Origin: Calvatia gigantea
Taxonomy: Eukaryota; Basidiomycota; Agaricomycetes; Agaricales; Lycoperdaceae
NCBI GenBank assembly: GCA_025093985.1
Contig: JACAAK010000011.1
Location: 1 to 64,000, forward strand
Length of the DNA stretch: 64,000 bases
Direction of reading: 5' to 3'
The notes under the pieces are model-generated. The model searched no databases. It worked only from the letters and a program-made list of their open reading frames with translations, and had not been told where the DNA came from. This document shows, piece by piece, positions 9,181-22,347 of the stretch; position 1 is the stretch's first letter, and every line of letters begins with the position of its first letter. The position numbers and the translations under genes were made by a program.

Positions 9181-12100
9181 GACCAAACCTGGGTATACAC
9201 GAGTCTGAGTGATCTCGGGCCATGAGATGGGGTTCAGTAATATCGGTATCACTGTCAGGATTTTGATCGAGGATGTGGTCGGTATTACGGACACCAATAC
9301 CACTGGTGCCGATTCATGGAACCGCCAGAAGACAAAGTTCTTTACCTTGTTGGCAAAACCTGACGGTGTCACGTTGATGTCAGAAAAATCGGGACGAAGA
9401 AACTTTAATATTTTTGTTTGGTCCACGTTCACCGACTACGCCTACAACACGAAAGACTGGAACAAAACATGACATCAAGAGAAGAGGATATGAACCGTAG
9501 CTGATATTTGGGTATGTACCTTCCTAACCAATAATATATCAAAAACGCGAAAGAAAGAGCGTGAGGGTATGAAGTGTAAAAAAGCAATCCTGATTAGCAG
9601 TAGAACAAGCAAGCGAGAAAACACCGGGCGGCGTGGTAGGCGAGTAGTACAGGCCAGCGTCGGCGAACAAAAAGTTTTGTACACGGGCCAGCGTTGATGG
9701 CAGTATTGACCAATAGGGTAAAAGTTTGACGGGCATCAGTGATGTTAGGGTGAAGCTGTGGATGGCGGTAGGGTCTACAGATGAAGAATAAAACAGAGCC
9801 GGCCATGGTCGTGATTAGTAGTGGAAGTCTTCATCCCATGTTTCTAGGTACATAACGGATTTTGGTTGATTGGATAGAAATGATATTAATGTTGCGACGC
9901 ACCTTCGGTTATACTCCTCCACGCGAGGAACAGAACGCTGACGGCCGCCGTTTCCAGTAGCGTCGCTACGAAAGATCCATCAATTTTCTGGTTCGAGCCC
10001 TATGAGGAATTCATCAATTTAACTATCGTGTATGAGCCGTGCAGGTAAGGTTCTAGACGAACCTTGCAAATTACTCTGCCCAATAAGAACCAGGCCAGCT
10101 GTGAGAGCACGAAAAGTGCTGCCGATAGCAGGTAGTACCACATGGGTCGCGTCTCGTTGAGTATGTGAAGGACAATGTAGGACATTATCACAAGATAGGT
10201 TATAACCGAGCTAAATCCGAGAAGGGACAGATTCGTTAGTGTCACGAGTTGACGGAAGGGAAGGGTTGGTCACAAGGGGTTAGCAAGAACCCACGGGACT
10301 GATAGAGTTATTGGGAAATGGGAAAGTACTCACACTGGGGGCCAAATGCTTGTCAGCACGAATAATGGAATACTCCTGATTCGTTCTGGTGGGTTGGAAA
10401 GGCCACCAACGGCTTCGGTGACACCTAGTGCGACATCGAGGGCGATGTACAACGTGCCACCGAAAAAGATCAGGGAGAGGATGGATAGAGGCTATAAAGA
10501 GAGATGAAAGAATTAAGCGTGGGAGAGAGAAGAGAATTGTACACGACCTACAGCAATACTCGACATTGTCCCATCTTCTAGCCACTGCGTTGCGACAATG
10601 GCATTGGCGATCAATACCCAAAAGAGTGCAACAACAACACCAGCATGGATGGCGGTAAGAACGACGAGGGCAGTTGAGCCTTGCTCAAGAAGTGATCCGT
10701 TCGTAAGGATTTGAAGAGGGAGGGTGAGAAGGTACAGAATGAGGAAAGCACGAAGTTCCCAACGACCTACGGGATGTCAAGGGGTGTAAAAACTGCAAAT
10801 GAAATTAAAAGCGCACCAACGGCGGCTTTTCGTCGTTGACAGATGAAAATAAGGACTAGGATGACGAGAATGCTAACACCGCATGCAACAATGTTGGCAA
10901 CGTTAGATAGTGAGCCTTCATGGCCAACCCGAAGGATTCCGCATTGAGGGTTGACACCAACGGGAGCGGACGCGGGGTCAGAAGAAGCACCCTGGAGTGT
11001 TTGACTGGCTCGGTCGAGGAGCTAGTAGGTTGGAAATAAGGCCGGTGATAAGGCATGAGAGTTGTGAAAAGCGTACCTGACGATAAAAAAGGTTGCACCA
11101 GGTATAGCTGGGTGTCCAGGAGCAGAGAGGTTGGAAGTCGCCAAAGCCGGCCATGAGGGAGATGAATGTTCAAGGGCAACCGAGATCAAGGTAAACCTGC
11201 AGTCAAAAATAGGAATCAACAATGAGCCACAGATCCACGCTAGCGGAACAAACCAAAACGATGATAAAGCAACAAAGGAGCGGAATGCGCTGCCTACACC
11301 ATACACGCACTACGTTTGTACACAGAGAGAAAAAAAGCACAAGCGTCCCGTTGCTAACGACGACAGTCGTAACAAACGTGGAATGCTCGCTAGGCAACGC
11401 CAAACAAAGACAATCAATGATCACGATCACAAACTGTTGAACCACGCTTTGAGCTCTCACGTTCATCGATCATCTCTGACTATGATCAGTGATTCTTCCT
11501 GATGAAAGTCAGAACAAAAAGAAACAATTCTTTAGCTCGTATATTTACAACAAAAAGACATCAAATAAGTGATAGATTTTTGCATTGTTTATCCCCCCGC
11601 ATCCTAAATGCTCACAGCGATCCCTCAACTCTAAACGCCGATTTATCCCACTCCAGCTCCTGCTTCAAGACACCAATTAAGAGAAACTCATGTGTATAAA
11701 TCGGAATTTTATGCGCTGCCAGTGTTCGCCAAATAGATGCATCTTCGTGACTTGATACGACATGGCGGTCTGGGTTCCCGCTTCAACATTCGCAACGTCG
11801 GAGATTGGTTAATGAGCTACATCAAATTATCCATGAGCGAGGCGCAAAGAATGTTTCAGGAATAGTTTTACCTGCCCGCCATGCGCGGTTACCACGCTTT
11901 TCAAAAGCTTGAAATCAACCTTCGTTTTCGGCGTAACAAAGAACGTCTTCCTCGTAAACAGCTTGCCCTTGAGTTCTTTCGCTCTCACAAGCGCTTCGCC
12001 GAGCTTCATACCGTACTTGGCTTCTGCAGCTGGATCGTGTAGCAGAAAATCGCTTTCGGCTGTCGGTGACATCAGTGGTGTTCCATACTCAATGTACGAC

Positions 12101-13446
12101 ACCCACGCAGTAGTTGTTTCGCCGTAGCTGACTTCGTCGCCCATGACAAGTCGAGAATATAGGGGGCGTTGGACGATGAAAATTAGATTAAGGACGGAAC
12201 CATACCTTGACTACGCTATCCGGCAACGTCACCTGAGTCGTCATGAGATATATCTTGCCAGACCTAGCGCAGATGGTCAGCGCAAGGCATCTATAACAAC
12301 GCTGCTGGCCTACATTGTTCCTTGGTCAGACTCTCGCTTCTTCGCTTTTCCTTTACTTATCGGGGCGGAAACGACCTCCTCGTTGGTTTCTTCCTCACTC
12401 TCCAGTTCCTCCGGTTTAACCCTACCACTCGACCGCCGTCTCTTCTTTCTTTCTCCTCCCTCCTCAATATTGTCCCCCGCGCGCACCTCATCTGAGTTTC
12501 TCTTCTTTTTGTTACTCGTACTCGCGTTCGCAGCTTCCTCCCGGTCCCAACTGCCAACCTCAATCCCTCTGAGATTGGATCCGCCGGATTTCCGAGCCTT
12601 CTTCATCTCCAGCTCGAACCTCGACGCATCCGGCATCATGACTTTCAGCATCTGCTCCGCCTTGGTAGCTGCACCCCTCCTCGCTGGCAGTTCACTAGTA
12701 TCGGTGTTGGGCGTATGTATTACAGAGAGTGGGGATTGAGGTTGGTGCCTGTCTCGATTTCGGTGCCGGCTTGGCGGGGAACAGTAGCGGTTTGGAATGT
12801 GCGGTCGACCTGGTGGAAACCTTTTCGCGCGCTTCAACTCGAATACTTTCCGTTTTCTTCACCCGATGTGCCGTACTGCGACCGGAGGAGGCTGATTCTG
12901 GCTCAGATTCTTCGTCAGTACCATTGGATGCGCTCGAGCCCACGTCAACTGCTTTTCCTTTCGCTTTAGCAGACAACGCTCGAATGGAAGGAGGGGGGTT
13001 GACAACGACAGAAACTCGCTGCCTGAGTGGCGTGCTATGAGACACATTCCCTTTCGGAGCAGGCATGGATGTCGGTTTCTTCGTTGAGGCTTGCTCCTTG
13101 TGATCTGTAATTTCCCTCTCCTCTTCTTCCTCTTCACTCTCTGGTGACATATCCTCCTCAGGCGATGGCTGCCTCGCCTTCCTCCCTCGTTTTTCCTTCG
13201 CTGTGACCACCGCCTTCGATTTACTCTTCGCTTTTGCCGTCTTGGCATCCACGATCTCAACAACTTCATCCTCGCTATCAGAATACAGTTCCCTCGCCTT
13301 TGCCTTGGCGCTTTTTGCCTTAACCCTGGTTCTTGCATCTCCGCGCGTCATCCTCAATAGGCCAACCTTCGGCGCGTCCACATGCTCCGCCGCAACATTT
13401 TCCTTTTCCTCTTCCGAGTCCTCCTCTTTGTCTGCATCGGTGTCCT
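9181..13446. repeat. Tandem segmental duplication, right copy
   Basis: Second copy of the 4.3-4.4 kb unit in direct orientation. It continues without a break into the unique 5' part of the Rtt107-like gene after 13446, so this side holds the parental junction. It lacks about 118 bases relative to the left copy, at about 12174. Confidence 0.93.
9886..11154 (-). CDS. Chs7-like chitin synthase export chaperone, right copy
   Basis: Near-identical second copy, offset by 4381 bases, with the same exon pattern and start (MAGFGDFQ... at 11154). All splice sites listed for the left copy are conserved. I see no disabling change. If the tandem duplication is real, the genome holds two functional paralogs here plus the diverged one at 56300. 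If the assembly is wrong, this is the same gene seen twice. Confidence 0.76.
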
Positions 13447-16250
13447 GTGCAACTTTGCTACTAGTGCGACGAACGAGCTTTCGCGAAGAACCAGAAGCCT
13501 CGGCCCGCTTTCCTTTATCCTTCTCTTTGTCCCGTGCAAGTTGGAGGCTCCCCTCGCTGTCAAGTCTTCGAACTAGGCGCTTCTTGCCCGGTGGAGGAGC
13601 AGGTGTTCCCTCCCCTTCTTTTTCTTCATCATCATCGGTTCTCCTTCTACTAGAAGTAGGCTTCCTCGCCGATTTCTTGGGACTTGCAGCATTCTGATCC
13701 TCATCGTCGCTCCCCTCCTCCTTACTCTTCTTCCCACCACTCGTCTCCTCGTCCTCACCGCCCTCTATATCCCTCAGAACTGCACTGGGGCCCTTGGATC
13801 GAGACGAGGAAGGTTTATAAAATTCTGGTGTTCTGTCCAACTCCCCCTCATCTGACAACTCCAGATCTGGAACCGACTCTGCCTTTCGTTTTCTCAATGA
13901 GCCCCTCACGTCCTTCCTCCCCACCTTCATGGGCGGCGTAACCGGTCCCCTCTCCTCTTCCACTTCCTCATCGACGTTCATAGGAATGGGTGTGACCTTT
14001 CTCGGTCGGGCCACTTTTTTCCTTGGTCTGTTCACGGCTTCCTCATCCGCCACCCCCGCTCCTTCGCCATCAACATCCATATGCGTACCCTGGTCATTAT
14101 CACCGTCGTCTTCAATCCTTTTCTTTTTGAGAGGTGAACTACGCCCCGATCTTGCAGGGGTGACATTCACCGACGATGCGCCCTCGTTTCGAGGGTGAGA
14201 CCCGGGTACTATCCCGACCGGGCTTGGTCCGGCGAAACTGACTCTGAGATTTCCCTCGTAGATTTCGCCTTCTCGTTCGTCTTTCTGGGTGATGACTTTG
14301 GGATGTCAAGAGCCACGTCAACTCCCGGGCCGTCCGTGTCAGGCATACTGATCATGTCGATATCTTCGTCAGTACCCGTCTTCAGCAGTACTTTGTCGTC
14401 ATGTTCCGGCTTGATGTCCGCCTGGGCCTTAAGACTGTCCATATCCTCATCCTCGCTACTGCCCTCTCCCTCTTTGACTTCTTCTTCCTCGCACAGCTCG
14501 ACTCCACGAACACCGACGCCCCGATCCCCCAGGAGCTGGCTGAAATCAACACCAGGAGGGAATATGATGTATTTCTCAGCTGCAGGTGTGAGCAAGCGCC
14601 ACTGGATAAAGCAATCTTCGAGCCAGGTATGGTTGACAACTGGGATTGACCACGCTAGCGCTTTGTCTGCTTTGATGCCCATGGTGCTGTGAGTATACAA
14701 GGTTAATTTTGTTACCAGTGATTTAGAATAGGACGCACATGTACTAAGCTGCGATGAGGATTGTATTCCTGCCTGTCATGCTTGGGGTAAATGTTGCTCC
14801 CATTGCGGTAATCAACCGTTTGATGTATTCGCGTGCTTCACCAGTATAGTTTGTCACCGTAATTTCCTACGTTTTTCCTGAGCAACGAGAGGATAATGTG
14901 ACAGGGAGAAGCGTACATGTGCACTGAAACCTTCAATAGGTTTACGGGGTATGGGATAGTGCAAGAGTTGATCAACAGGTCGAGGCGTGGTACCCGTGGA
15001 TTGAACATGATACAGCCAAGCTAACGTTCCAATCGTCTTGTGAAGCCGAAAAGCCTGTGTAGCATTGTCAATAATAATAAAATTTGGCAAGTATGATTCG
15101 ACGTACTTTTCCATAAGCTTTTCCGTATCTCCACCTTGTAATAAGAATGTCGCATTCCATAATTGCTCTGGCCTCTTTCTTATCTCTCCTTCTCTCTTTT
15201 TCCCCTGTGCCGATATCGTCTTCGTCATCCCCCGGGTACCTCAAGATCTCTCCTCCGGCTCTCCGAATGCTGGCTTCAACGGCCTGTCTCCTCGACGCAT
15301 ACAAAGTCAAGGTCCAGCTCAGCAGAATCCTCTTTCCATTCCACACGCCTTTCTTCACTGGCATCAAATCCACGTCTCTCGGCACAGGAACTTTCGAATC
15401 CACGGTGGGGTAAACAAATTCGCAGTAACCATCATAATCTTTTTGGCCTTGTCCTCCTGTTCCTTCGCACCCAGCGCATTGATGTCAGTGATTCCGATAT
15501 CCTTCAAGTACGGCGGATCCGGCCACGAGTACGTGTGAACGGGTAGGTCGCGTAGTCCGAGTCGAACCGAGTCATCAAACCAGTGTGGCAAGATGATCTT
15601 GATACCTGTCGATTCACGGTGCGCAAGTGCGGTCTGGTATTTCAGCGAGTCTGGGCGGACGGCGAAGAGGTGAGTGACATCGTTGGTGAGGCCCGCGCGC
15701 CATTGACCACCGAGGGCGGTGATCCCCGCAGAAAGGACTTCAAGGTCAGCGGTTGGGAGCTGTCGACACCGTAAATATTGATAGGACGCGTAGATAGAAA
15801 GCTGACATACATCAGATGCACAGGCCACAATGCCCGAAAAGAGCATGGCTGGGTCGACAGAGTAGTATTGCGGTCTTGTGCAGATGTCAGGGTTAGGATC
15901 TAGTGAATCTCGAAGAGCGTACGGTTGTATCTTTCCAAGTATTAGAGACCGGTCAACCCAGTAGTCCTACAAGGCCTGGTCTGTATAGTTCCGGGAAATA
16001 ACATGAAGCACCGCACCGAAACAACAGCTGCGCCTTCTAGGTCCTCACACCCTTCAAAGTGCAGCGAATCCGTGATAATGTGTGTTGCTGTCGTGACATC
16101 GGCCTTTACTGCTCCGTTCTTGCTGAGGGCGTATTCCAGTTGTTCTTGTCGATATGGAGGTAGAGAGCTAGCGAGATAGTATTTTATGTCCTGGAAGACA
16201 CCCATTAAGGCTTCACGATCAAGACAGGACGCGCTCAAGTCATCATCCAT
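11612..16250 (-). CDS. Rtt107/Brc1-like multi-BRCT genome-stability protein
   Basis: A large intron-containing gene with six BRCT-type regions, the layout of yeast Rtt107 and fission-yeast Brc1, nuclear scaffolds recruited to stalled forks. BRCT1: 16250-15942 (LMGVFQDIKYYLA, THIITDSLHFEG). BRCT2: about 15846-15530 (MLFSGIVACASD, LGGQWRAGLTNDVTHLF). BRCT3: about 15385-15000 (ILLSWTLTLYASRR, GTLAWLYHVQSTG, PIEGFSAH). BRCT4: about 14868-14560 (ITVTNYTGEAREYIK, SIPVVNHTWLEDCF). Then a long Ser/Lys/Glu-rich disordered linker to 12310, BRCT5 12135-11827, and BRCT6 ending near 11612. Start chosen: MDDDLSASCLD at 16250, although the frame is open to 16310. The linker has an extra base near 12736 and BRCT6 one near 11782; both break the frame and both are absent from the left copy, so sequence error is the simplest reading. 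Confidence 0.85.
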
Positions 16251-16310
16251 CCACGTCCCATGACTAACACCCATGTGACCGCGTATTCGATCTCCGCTCG
16301 GCGCTCTCAC

Positions 16311-18122
16311 CTCTGCCGGATCAATCAGCCCGAAATTAGCCCACCATGACGTCGTCGCTCATCTACCAACACCCCCACTTCAAAGCCTCAGGGGTAACAG
16401 GAGAGGTATCTGCAAGAATATGGGCACAAAACACGATACCCCTTTTTTTTCTGACGCCCAAAATGTCCTTATATCAGGAAGTCTACTGACGACAACAGAG
16501 GTATGTACCCAGTATCATTTTGCTGCTCACAGCCGCCACACATAAGTAATAACTACAGGTCAAGATCTCAGTGCAGCAAAGAGACTCAGCTATTGTATGT
16601 CGTCACCTACCCTCGATAGTGAATCAAACCTCAGAAATATGAATAACCATGCCCACCCACTCCACCTCTTCCTCTGGTTAGACGTTCTTCTGTGAATACA
16701 GGCAACTCGCATATGGATCAACCTTCGGTAACAACCAGAAACCAGGGAAGAGTTATATCCTCAGCGGCCCACGGAGGGCCACGCCCAGGCCAAGCCAAAA
16801 CTGAAGTTCGAGATTAGCCTGATATTGATAATGTTATCTTCACCCAGGTCCTTCCTCAGAATTCTCATTGAAGTTGAATGAACAACGTTCCCTGTTTCTC
16901 TCTTTCCAAGTTCTGCGACTGATTTACACACGAATGTCCTCTCCTCTTCTCGCCGATAGCCACCGTACATGATACCTGTTTCCTTATCACGGTACGCAAT
17001 TACTCTCACATGTTCTGTAATTTGGATGACGTAGAGCACAGAAGCACCAACTGTGAAATTATTTGTCGATCCTACAACTCCCCTATTCGCCTCCAATTTG
17101 AACTGCGCCCCTCAGGTTTGTCTAAATGTACTTGGCGATTTGAGATTTGCGCGGCCGAATACGCACTATCTGTGACCTCACCCTGGCTTAAAACTGGAAG
17201 ACACCAAGTAACTTATCCGGCTCACATGCACCATTTCGTAAACACCCCAATGAAGGAAAATAAAAATTGACGGAAAATAAAAATATATGTGGCGCCCAGC
17301 ACAGCACTTCGAAACCCTGGGAGCCCTGCTACCAGTAACGCCACCGCCTTTCCGTAGTTCGGATGAGTCCCAACATCCGGACGAACGTCTTTATCTTGTT
17401 CCCAGCCTCACCAACTATCCCCAAGTTGGCGTACGATGTCCAAGGCAATTCTTGCATCTTGCGTGTCTTTTCCACCAAGAAAATGTTATTGAAGAGAGCG
17501 ACAAGGAGGGCCAAAGTTGACTCGAGAAGATCAAGACTGGACTCAAAGCCCTTTTCAGCTTGTATGGCTGGATCAATACTGGTATTTGTTTGAGGAGGGA
17601 GTCACTGGGGATATGCGGCCGCACTGGCTGAGCATCGCTGCATGTCACAGGCAATACATCAGCCTTCCGGGAAGAGAACTTTTATTGATTATCATATTTT
17701 GCATGCCCTCAACAATGGAATGAAAATTATTCTATCCGAATCTGGTTTACGGTCCCCCGGGCTCAGGTATAATAGTTGGAATGACCCATCACTTATAAGA
17801 TGGGACAGATCGATCAGATATAGGGTCCAAATCCCTGCTAACCAACTTGGTCACAGGTGTCAGCCATCGAATACGACAGATTATCGGTTTTGTGAGCTAT
17901 CAGTTATAAGAGCTTCGACTGTATCTACTTATTATGTTATTCGGATCAACAGCTGCCTTAGTGGAATTCGTCTATTAATTTAACGATTTGTTAGCATCGG
18001 GCGGGATGCCATGCCATAATAACGGACCGCCTGGTGACAATGCTTGACACGCATGCCCTTTTCGCGTTACCATCAACCGGCTCGGCTCAGAATATGAGAT
18101 AAAACGACGTAAGTATGTATGT
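16311..18122. other. Intergenic, no supported gene
   Basis: Divergent promoter region between the Rtt107-like gene (minus) and dihydroxyacetone kinase (plus). ORFs of up to 113 codons occur on both strands (for example 17096-16761 minus and 17642-17983 plus) but show no family signature. I found no tRNA or repeat here. Confidence 0.5.
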
Positions 18123-20283
18123 ATGAAGGTCACCCTCCCCGTCCCCATCCTCGCTCAGCTCCACAATCTTGCGCAACACACGTCAATGCTGCCAGGGTGA
18201 GTGAATCGTTCTGAAAGCCCATAATTGTCTCCTAACAACAATCGTAACAGGCACTTCTACTCCTCTGCGGAGGAACTTGTACTCAAGTCGTTGAGAAGCG
18301 CGGTTTTATTAAACCCGAGTTTGAGATTGTATGTATTCATTGAATATCCCCCGTGTTATTAACCCTCAAACTGATTCTCCAGGCACCCGGCCTCCCGTAC
18401 TGTCTTCACGACGGATCGTTCTCCGCACGTCCAAGTAGCTGTCATCTCCGGTGGGGGTGCTGGCCACGAACCCGCCCATGCAGGATACACAGGTAGGGGA
18501 ATGCTCGCCGCCAGCGTCTCCGGAGAAACGTTTGCCAGTCCAGGTCCCAAGCAAATCCTTAACGCCATACACCTGGCAGCTTTTGGAGAAGATACCTCAC
18601 TATCCGAGAAACGTGACGTCCTGGTCATCATTAACAATTACCCCGCGGATCGAGTCAATTTTGGACTTGCGATTGAAAAAACCCGCGCATTGTTTCCAAA
18701 TGTCAACACTGCTGCCGTCTTAGTCCCAGATGACGCTTCTCTCCTCAGTTCTCCGACTGCTCAGGTGGTCTGTCCTCGTGGATTGGCTGGAAATATCCTT
18801 GTATGCAAGCTTCTCGGAGCGTTCGCAGAGGCTGGAGCGAGTCTGGATCAAGTTAAAGCCTACGGAGACGCCGTCGTATCCAATCTCGCAAACACCAGCG
18901 TCGCTCTTGAGCATTTTCTAGTTCCAGGCAAAGAGGGAGAAGCCGCGGGGGCGGCCCCTGGTGAATACAAATTTGGCCTGGGGTCGCCTGACGGGAGCAA
19001 CACGAGCCAGAGGAAACTGGGAGATGTTCGCAGTTTAATCAGGGAAGTGGTTAAGATGATTCTCGAGGGCGATGTCAACTACTGGGGTTACCAGAGAAGA
19101 TGAAGATGAGACGGTTCTATTTGTGAACAACTTAGGGGGGGTATCAGGGTTGGAGATGGGAGCTCTGTTGTGGGACCTGGTCGCTGAGTTAGGTAAGTCA
19201 TTCAACTCTACTTTTTCCCCATATTGTGCTCAGTCCTATATTACATCTAGACGTTCTCAAAACGCGTCCAAGGAGAATTTATTTATCATCATTTATGACC
19301 TGCTTCAACACGCCGGGATTTTCGGCATCCCTTCTCAACATTTCTGGGATCAATCGCCTCCTGAAGCCTACGAAGCTAACAGCGGACACGTATGGTCTAC
19401 TGGATACACCAACAGACGCTCAAGCTTGGCTTGGTGTTCGAAGGTACTGGATCGACCGCCTCATTAATCCAAGGGCTGTGGAAGCTGAAGATACAATGGA
19501 TTACCCGTGGAAAGTTGCCGGAGTGGCAGAACCTAGCAATATTCTTCTCCTCAAACTGCCATTGACAATTGGGGATGCCTTACGGTCAGCATGTCATGCA
19601 GTTTTGAGTGTAGAAGAAGAGCTCACGGAATACGACATTGCCACTGGGGACGGGGACTGCGGACAAGCCTTTGCTGCGGGTGCTAGAGGTAATAGGGTGG
19701 AGGGTTCACTGTTTAACTGGCACTAAATCAGAATTTCCAGCCGTTCTTTCTGAAATGCGAAAACCCGGTTCTACTCTCTTGACCCTCGACTCAGCAGCCC
19801 TCACCGAAAGAGTCGCAGAGATTCTTGAAGATTCGATGGGTGGGACAATTGGAGCGCGTAAGACTGAGGTTACCAAAATTCGGATGAACAATACAACTCA
19901 TCCTTCCTCTCATTTTAGTTTTTGGCGCATATCTCAGTGCCTACTCCGGTGCACTACGTTCTGTCACCTCTGCTGCGGAACTAAAAGCCGCGCCCTCGAA
20001 AGCCCTTGAAGCCCTATCTCATCACACCATTGCCAAGCCTGGAGACCGAACCATAATTGACGCCCTCTACCCCTTCTGCCAGGTACTTGTAACGTCTGGT
20101 AACCTCGAAGAGGCAGTCAAACAATCAATTAGAGGAGCAAACAGGACGGTTGGTATGAAACCCAAGCTCTGGCGGGCCCTCTACGCCGAGAACCCTGACG
20201 CCGCTTTCAATACTCTTGATCCTGGTGCTTGGGGTGTTGCAAAACTGTTGGAGGGATTTGCTTTAGGTTTATCGAGCAAATGA
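18123..20283 (+). CDS. Dihydroxyacetone kinase (DAK), fused DhaK-DhaL
   Basis: ATP-dependent kinase converting dihydroxyacetone to its phosphate, as in fungal glycerol/methanol metabolism. A short first exon (ATG at 18123, or 18186 for MLPG) splices to HFYSSAEELVLKSLRSA, then HVQVAVISGGGAGHEPAHAG, GYTGRGMLAASVSGETFASP, NNYPADRVNFGLA and RGLAGNILVCKLLGAFAEAG (DhaK). LFVNNLGGVSGLE follows. The DhaL part has TIGDALRSACHAVL, IATGDGDCGQAFAAG (Mg/ATP-binding Asp cluster), MGGTIGA and a C-terminal GVAKLLEGFALGLSSK. Introns are GT-AG, for example the one after 19690. Odd point: the family's GIHxEPG segment, whose His binds the substrate covalently, reads GLGSPDGSNTSQ here, with no His. Copy 2 agrees. 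No clear frameshift is seen in this copy. Confidence 0.9.
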
Positions 20284-21286
20284 TGGCAGAAGACGAAGGT
20301 CGTTACTAGCGAGATCACGGTGGAAACCGGCAGAAGAACGGAAGAGGACAGCTACTTATATCGTTTGCTTACCAGTACTGCACTCGTTAATTTGTTGCAA
20401 CCTCGGCTGAAAATCGGATAGGGTGTGGAGACTGCACGTCGGCTGCCTTCGGAACGGCACCCAACGAGCATCTCACACTAATCAGTCCGCCCTCCGAAGA
20501 TTTCGTCACTCCCGACCATTCATCGATCCGTCGCCGATCCACTCATTCCTCGCTCACTACACAAACCGTCCATTTCGCCTGCCATACGTCGTGTTTTAGA
20601 CCAATACCCACTTTAATAAAATTTCACCGCACACCTTTCTCGTTATTGATTTTTTTTTCTAATTCAGACTCTTCGCCTCCGTAGTTGCACATTCACTCGT
20701 TATGTTTGAAAATTTCCAACATTTTACCACAGCTCCCTAGCCTAACCTTCATTATACTAACTCAACACATCTGCTATACAGATTCAGTATTTGTAGATAA
20801 CCGTAGAAATTGAACACCGGACAAGTTGTCTACAGTATAAATACAGTCGAGCCAGTAGAGGCTCGACACCTAGTAATTGGATACCCATTTTTCACTCTCG
20901 AAGTCCCGCTCTGAACTGTCTCAGCTCCGTCTCCCGTTGCCGGTCGCTCTCTCGTTGACTCTCGTTCCACACTCGTTCCAAAATCTTGTCTTCAGCGACA
21001 CTGTCACTCTCGCCCCTCCTTCTCTTGTGTTCTGGACCTTCTGTCTCTCCTTTCCTGGACCCGGTTTTGAAGCCTCGTGACTGACGGACGCAGTCACACC
21101 CTATTTTCGTTGAACCGCCGCCTCATCTCATCAAGGGAACTATTTGTATCTTAATAATTCCCTGACACCACTGGTATCTACTATTCAAGCCGTTGTACTG
21201 TTAAAATAGAGACGTATCACTAAGATAGAGTTGCATTAAACCCATACGCAAGCGTGTGTCCCCCCCGGCCCCAGTCCATTCATAGG
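18816..21286 (+). repeat. DAK 3' segmental duplication, source copy
   Basis: The stretch from GGAGCGTTCGCAGAGG to CATTCATAGGCCT is repeated at 22918-25388 with an offset of 4102 at its start. This copy is continuous with the 5' half of the kinase gene, so it is the parental one. Confidence 0.92.
20284..21286. other. DAK 3' flank with TATA-hairpin, repeat-like
   Basis: Non-coding. Holds TATAAATA at 20836-20843 followed by a perfect 8-bp hairpin (GTCGAGCC/GGCTCGAC, 20846-20867) and then a long pyrimidine-rich CTCTCG-type tract, a promoter-like layout. About 75 bases near 20425-20500 resemble 46745-46825. Could be a solo LTR of about 0.8 kb, but I could not define matching ends or a target duplication. 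The second copy is 24387-25388. Confidence 0.4.
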
Positions 21287-21789
21287 CCTAATTCCGCCGG
21301 AGGTGTCATCCGGTTTAACTCCGAACGTCGTATCTGCCGGTGGGGTACCACAGTAAGCGGTTAAGGGGTTTGATGTCTCGTCATGTTGCTCGCGGGGCGT
21401 CAGCTTTCCGTGTAGTAGGGTGGGCTCTGGGGCTGAGGCCGTCAGAGACGTTGTTGACCGGAGGAGTGGGAGAGTCGTTTTGCGAGCTATCCTTTGGGTT
21501 CGAGGGCGGAGGGTGTTTAAGATAGGGTGCTTGCTGGGGTCGAGCAAAAGGACGCGCAAGTTGCTGACCGTCAGCAGATCCTTCAACTCGGCGTATGTGT
21601 CGGCCCAAGCATCTTAGACTAGTGTGGTTTACGGTTATACTTGTCCTCCACGAGGCAACAGGAACAAAATGGTGCGAATCGGCATCCTCAACACTTATGA
21701 GGGTCAGACTCACGCCAACGTTCTCCGAAAGTAAACAAAAGGCAAATATGATACACTAGTATGACAACCGAATACCGCCGAGCTTAACT
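21287..21789. other. No supported gene
   Basis: Single-copy stretch between the kinase 3' flank and the subtilisin 3' end. ORFs of about 110-116 codons overlap on both strands without recognisable motifs. Confidence 0.4.
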
Positions 21790-22026
21790 ATCTCGATACT
21801 TACGCACTATGTGCCAAAATATTGACGGTGCCGGCATCTCGGGAGTGGCATTAGTGACGACAGGAACAGTAATTCGCGACACGGCACTTACAAACTCCAG
21901 CTACAATGTCCTTCAGACCCATAGATTTGAGCAACGTGGTCATGCTGGCGGGGCTCATGTTACCGCGCAGGCCAATTAAATAAGCTATGAGACCGGCAAC
22001 ATGAGGAGTAGCCTGTGAGAAACTCA

Positions 22027-22347
<321 letters not shown>

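Noticed and set aside
20395..21240. Solo LTR in the DAK 3' flank
   Set aside because: Kept only as a low-confidence idea: candidate ends near TGTTGCAACC and GAGTTGCA have no clean target duplication.
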